Origin: Cloacimonetes bacterium UBA5210 | Lineage (GTDB): Bacteria; Cloacimonadota; Cloacimonadia; Cloacimonadales; Cloacimonadaceae | NCBI GenBank assembly: GCA_002412625.1 | Contig: DHVK01000039.1 | Span: forward strand, 1-44,192 | Length of the DNA: 44,192 nucleotides | Direction: 5' to 3' | Part shown: in pieces, positions 42,226 through 44,192 of the stretch | How the letters are laid out: the number at the start of each line of letters is the position of its first letter | How positions within the stretch are numbered: position 1 is the first letter of the stretch | Notes under the pieces: model-generated | Database searches by the model: none | What the model was told of the DNA's origin: nothing | The model's input: the letters and a program-made list of their open reading frames with translations, nothing else | Program-made: the position numbers and the translations under genes

Positions 42226-43329
42226 ATGAACTATATCATTACAGGAAACACCTACAATAGCAAATACCTGGAACATCCCGATGCCGGTATCAAAGTGCTC
42301 AGCGGAACAGAGCTGGAAAGCGCCAACATCCGCTTTAGCGCACATGACAAGGTCTATGTCCCTTCCGAAACTTCTTTGAGCACCGTGTTGCAATGTCTGG
42401 ATGATCCGGTGGGCGTGGCAGGCATCAGCAGACTAAAGGATAAATATCTCTGCAGAGAAGCATTGCAAGCGCTATATCCGGATTTCTATTTCAGTAAATG
42501 CAGCCTGGAGGAAATCCCCGGGCTTCAGCTGGATAAGAAGATCGTGATCAAACCGTTGAAGGGCTTTTTCGGCACCGGAGTCCGCTTTGCAGATTCCTCC
42601 ACCGATCTCACCCTGTTAGCGGCAGAAATCCGCAAGGAAGTAACAGCCAATTCCCGCTTTTTCCCGGAATCCATCCTTACCCGGAATGACTTTATTCTGG
42701 AAGAATTCATTGCCGGCGAAGAGTATGCCGTGGATATGTTCTTCGATGCTCTGGGCAAGCCCGACATCATGAACATCTATCATCATCCGGAACCGGACAT
42801 TCCTGAATATGCTCATCTGATGTATTACAGCAACAAAGAGCTGTTTGATAAATATCTGGCGGTGTTTACCGATTTCTTCACGGACTTCGGCAATGGCCTG
42901 AAGCTAAAGAACTTCCCTATCCACGCGGAGTTCAAACTGCAAGGTGAGCGCTTTGTGCCAATCGAGTTCAATCCCATGCGCTATGGTGGTTTCGGCTTGG
43001 CAGATCTCACTTATCTGAGCTACGGAATGCAGCCGATTGCCGCCTATTTCGTCGATCAACCGGCAGACTGGTCCAAGATCTGGAGCAGCAGAGCATCTGC
43101 CAACTACGCTTTCATCCTGGCCTACAATGGCAAAAACGCGGACCTGAGCGTGATGCAACCACTGCATGAAGCATTTCAAAGCTATCTGCGGGAACATGCC
43201 GAAATCATGGATTATGTAAGGCTGGATCACCTGCATAATCCGGTGTTTGCCATTGCCTACATCAAAACTGAAGACCTGGATTCTTTGAAAAAACTGTTAA
43301 AAACGGAGTTCAACGCCTTTTTTGCCTGA
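42226..43329 (+). CDS. ATP-grasp domain protein of unknown substrate
   Basis: 367 residues. Features of an ATP-grasp carboxylate-amine ligase: a pre-ATP-grasp region (1-~95), KKIVIKPLKGFFGTGVRF (104-121) as the nucleotide-binding lysine and glycine loop, LEEFIAGEEYAVDMFFD as the second nucleotide-binding element, and FVPIEFNPMRYGGFG as the metal-binding E-x-N block. It likely joins a carboxylate and an amine using ATP; the substrate cannot be told. A gap of 105 bases separates it from tsaD, with only a weak ribosome binding site (AAGCGAG). It may be the last gene of the glycogen-tsaD transcript or a separate unit. Confidence 0.85.
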   Translation: MNYIITGNTYNSKYLEHPDAGIKVLSGTELESANIRFSAHDKVYVPSETSLSTVLQCLDDPVGVAGISRLKDKYLCREALQALYPDFYFSKCSLEEIPGLQLDKKIVIKPLKGFFGTGVRFADSSTDLTLLAAEIRKEVTANSRFFPESILTRNDFILEEFIAGEEYAVDMFFDALGKPDIMNIYHHPEPDIPEYAHLMYYSNKELFDKYLAVFTDFFTDFGNGLKLKNFPIHAEFKLQGERFVPIEFNPMRYGGFGLADLTYLSYGMQPIAAYFVDQPADWSKIWSSRASANYAFILAYNGKNADLSVMQPLHEAFQSYLREHAEIMDYVRLDHLHNPVFAIAYIKTEDLDSLKKLLKTEFNAFFA

Positions 43330-43475
43330 TGCATCTCCCGCATGCCCCGCTCCAAAGCTGATTATCTTCCCTGATATAAAGCTGATCTTAAGCCCTTATC
43401 ATCGTATGAACATAGCACAATAATGCCTCAATAATGCTTGAATCTCTGGTTAATGGCAATCGGGGGGAAGGAAAT

Positions 43476-43551
43476 TGGAGCGGGCAACGGGGCTCGAACC
43501 CGCGACCCTCAGCTTGGGAAGCTGATGCTCTACCATCTGAGCTATGCCCGC
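43476..43551 (-). tRNA. tRNA-Gly(CCC)
   Basis: 76 bases on the minus strand including an encoded CCA. The acceptor stem GCGGGCA/TGCCCGC has discriminator T; the D arm is GCTCAGATGGTAGAGC. The anticodon stem TCAGC/GCTGA encloses loop TTCCCAA, giving anticodon CCC (codon GGG, glycine). The T arm is CGCGGGTTCGAGCCCCG. All standard paired regions are consistent. Confidence 0.96.
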
Positions 43552-43562
43552 TCGCAAAAAGA

Positions 43563-43592
43563 ACAATCCGCAAAATGCCTTGTTTGTGTCAA
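43563..43592 (-). promoter_or_regulatory. Probable promoter of tRNA-Gly
   Basis: Minus-strand TTGACA (43592-43587), 18 bases, then GATTGT (43568-43563), 11 bases upstream of the mature tRNA 5' end. The -35 is perfect. Confidence 0.45.
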
Positions 43593-43740
43593 GGATTTTC
43601 GCTTTTTGCTGTTTCACGCCTGCGAGTAAGCATCCCTGAAGCTTATGCCAAGTCCGCATCCCTTGTTGAGATTCATAGGAATCTGTAAACCCATTCACCA
43701 ACAAACGGTCGGAATTTCATCGAAACTGCCCTTAAGATAG

Positions 43741-44142
43741 ATATTCCAAGCCTAATCCAAGCATTTGAGTCCCAGCGGGACGGCATTTTTGATCGATTTA
43801 ATGAATTACATACCAATGCTTTGAGTTCCGTAGGAACGACATTTGGATAGACAATCTCGTACCTAAATTAGTCGTCAGAGTCCCAGCGAGACGACATTTT
43901 GATGGATATTCCAAGCCTAATCCAAGCATTTGAGTTCCATAGGAACGGCATTTTTGATCGATTTAATGAATAACATACCAATGCTTTGAGTTCCGTAGGA
44001 ACGACATTTTAGATAGCATGTGATTGGTAATAATGGGAATGAGTTCCGTAGGAACGACATTTTGGATACGATATCCGAAAGATGAACCACAACAACAGAT
44101 CTTGTCCATGGCGGTATCTAAAATGCCGTCCCGATGGGACTC
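43741..44142. repeat. Cluster of seven 20-bp palindromic repeats (REP-like)
   Basis: Six direct copies of GAGT(C/T)CC(A/G)(T/G)(A/C)GG(A/G)AC-type units lie at 43767-43786, 43823-43842, 43878-43897, 43932-43951, 43988-44007 and 44041-44060; one inverted copy is at 44123-44142. The core is a short palindrome (GTTCCGTAGGAAC or GTCCCAGCGGGAC) followed by G(A/G)CAT. Starts are 53-56 bases apart. Two spacers are nearly identical (43787-43822 and 43952-43987), and 'ATATTCCAAGCCTAATCCAAG' at 43741 recurs at 43906, giving a 165-base higher-order duplication. Another copy is at 3168-3187. No transposase is in the window. Confidence 0.85.
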
Positions 44143-44192
44143 AGACGGTTTGTCGAGGTGCGAGATTGTCTATCTAAATAGGGGTAGGGGAG

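Noticed and set aside
43741..44142. CRISPR array
   Set aside because: Repeats are only 20 bases, vary in sequence and are palindromic; two spacers are nearly identical, one unit is inverted, and no cas gene is in the window.

Overview
The window looks like chromosome from a Gram-negative member of the FCB group, most likely Candidatus Cloacimonadota (inference). Several secreted proteins end in the FlgD-like, type IX-style C-terminal sorting domain (YPNP ... IFNI/IYNVKGQKV ... SSGVYF). There are outer-membrane-type lipoproteins and a Wza-like exporter. Glycogen metabolism uses the GH57/amylo-alpha-1,6-glucosidase type. No taxonomic search was possible.

Layout. (1) 1-2992 (+): two secreted beta-helix proteins with C-terminal sorting domains, the first cut by the window edge. 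(2) 2993-3629: gene-free, with a dispersed palindromic repeat and several inverted repeats. (3) 3630-21772 (-): one long exopolysaccharide operon of 14 genes, most touching or overlapping. In transcription order: double GT4 glycosyltransferase, GT4, WecG/TagA enzyme with a degenerate sugar-transferase N-terminus, intact sugar transferase, STAS protein, degenerate nucleotidyltransferase/hexapeptide/sugar-transferase fusion, nucleotidyltransferase-fold protein, alkaline-phosphatase-superfamily protein, Wzz/GumC-type copolymerase, Wza-like exporter, O-antigen ligase/Wzy-like protein, small membrane protein, GT4, PEGA-OmpA lipoprotein, and finally the Wzx flippase (15 if the small membrane protein is counted separately). 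(4) 21800-29337: an accessory, decaying region. It holds an orphan phage lysozyme with two coupled remnants, tandem 525-residue secreted paralogues, a GNAT acetyltransferase, a secreted YD-like protein, micro-ORFs and at least two fossil sorting-domain fragments. (5) 29338-32337 (-): nadE, a TPR protein with a Cys-rich N-terminus, and ribD interrupted by an in-frame TAA. (6) 32599-33936 (+): gdhA with a clear intrinsic terminator. (7) 34172-43329 (+): a promoter followed by glycogen debranching enzyme, glycogen-synthase-like glycosyltransferase, GH57 amylase/glucanotransferase, an NtrC-type regulator, a YbbR protein, tsaD and an ATP-grasp protein. (8) 43476-43551 (-): tRNA-Gly(CCC). (9) 43741-44142: a cluster of seven 20-bp palindromic repeats that resembles a CRISPR array but is not one.

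The most unusual content is the polysaccharide operon. It carries three sugar-transferase (PF02397-like) domains, only one with intact motifs. The other two are degenerate and fused to other polysaccharide domains, beside a nucleotidyltransferase-fold protein, a phosphatase-like protein and a STAS regulator. The accessory region is informative because the edges of a duplication that split a secreted gene can still be read. Functions are inferred from motifs read by eye; no database searches were run.
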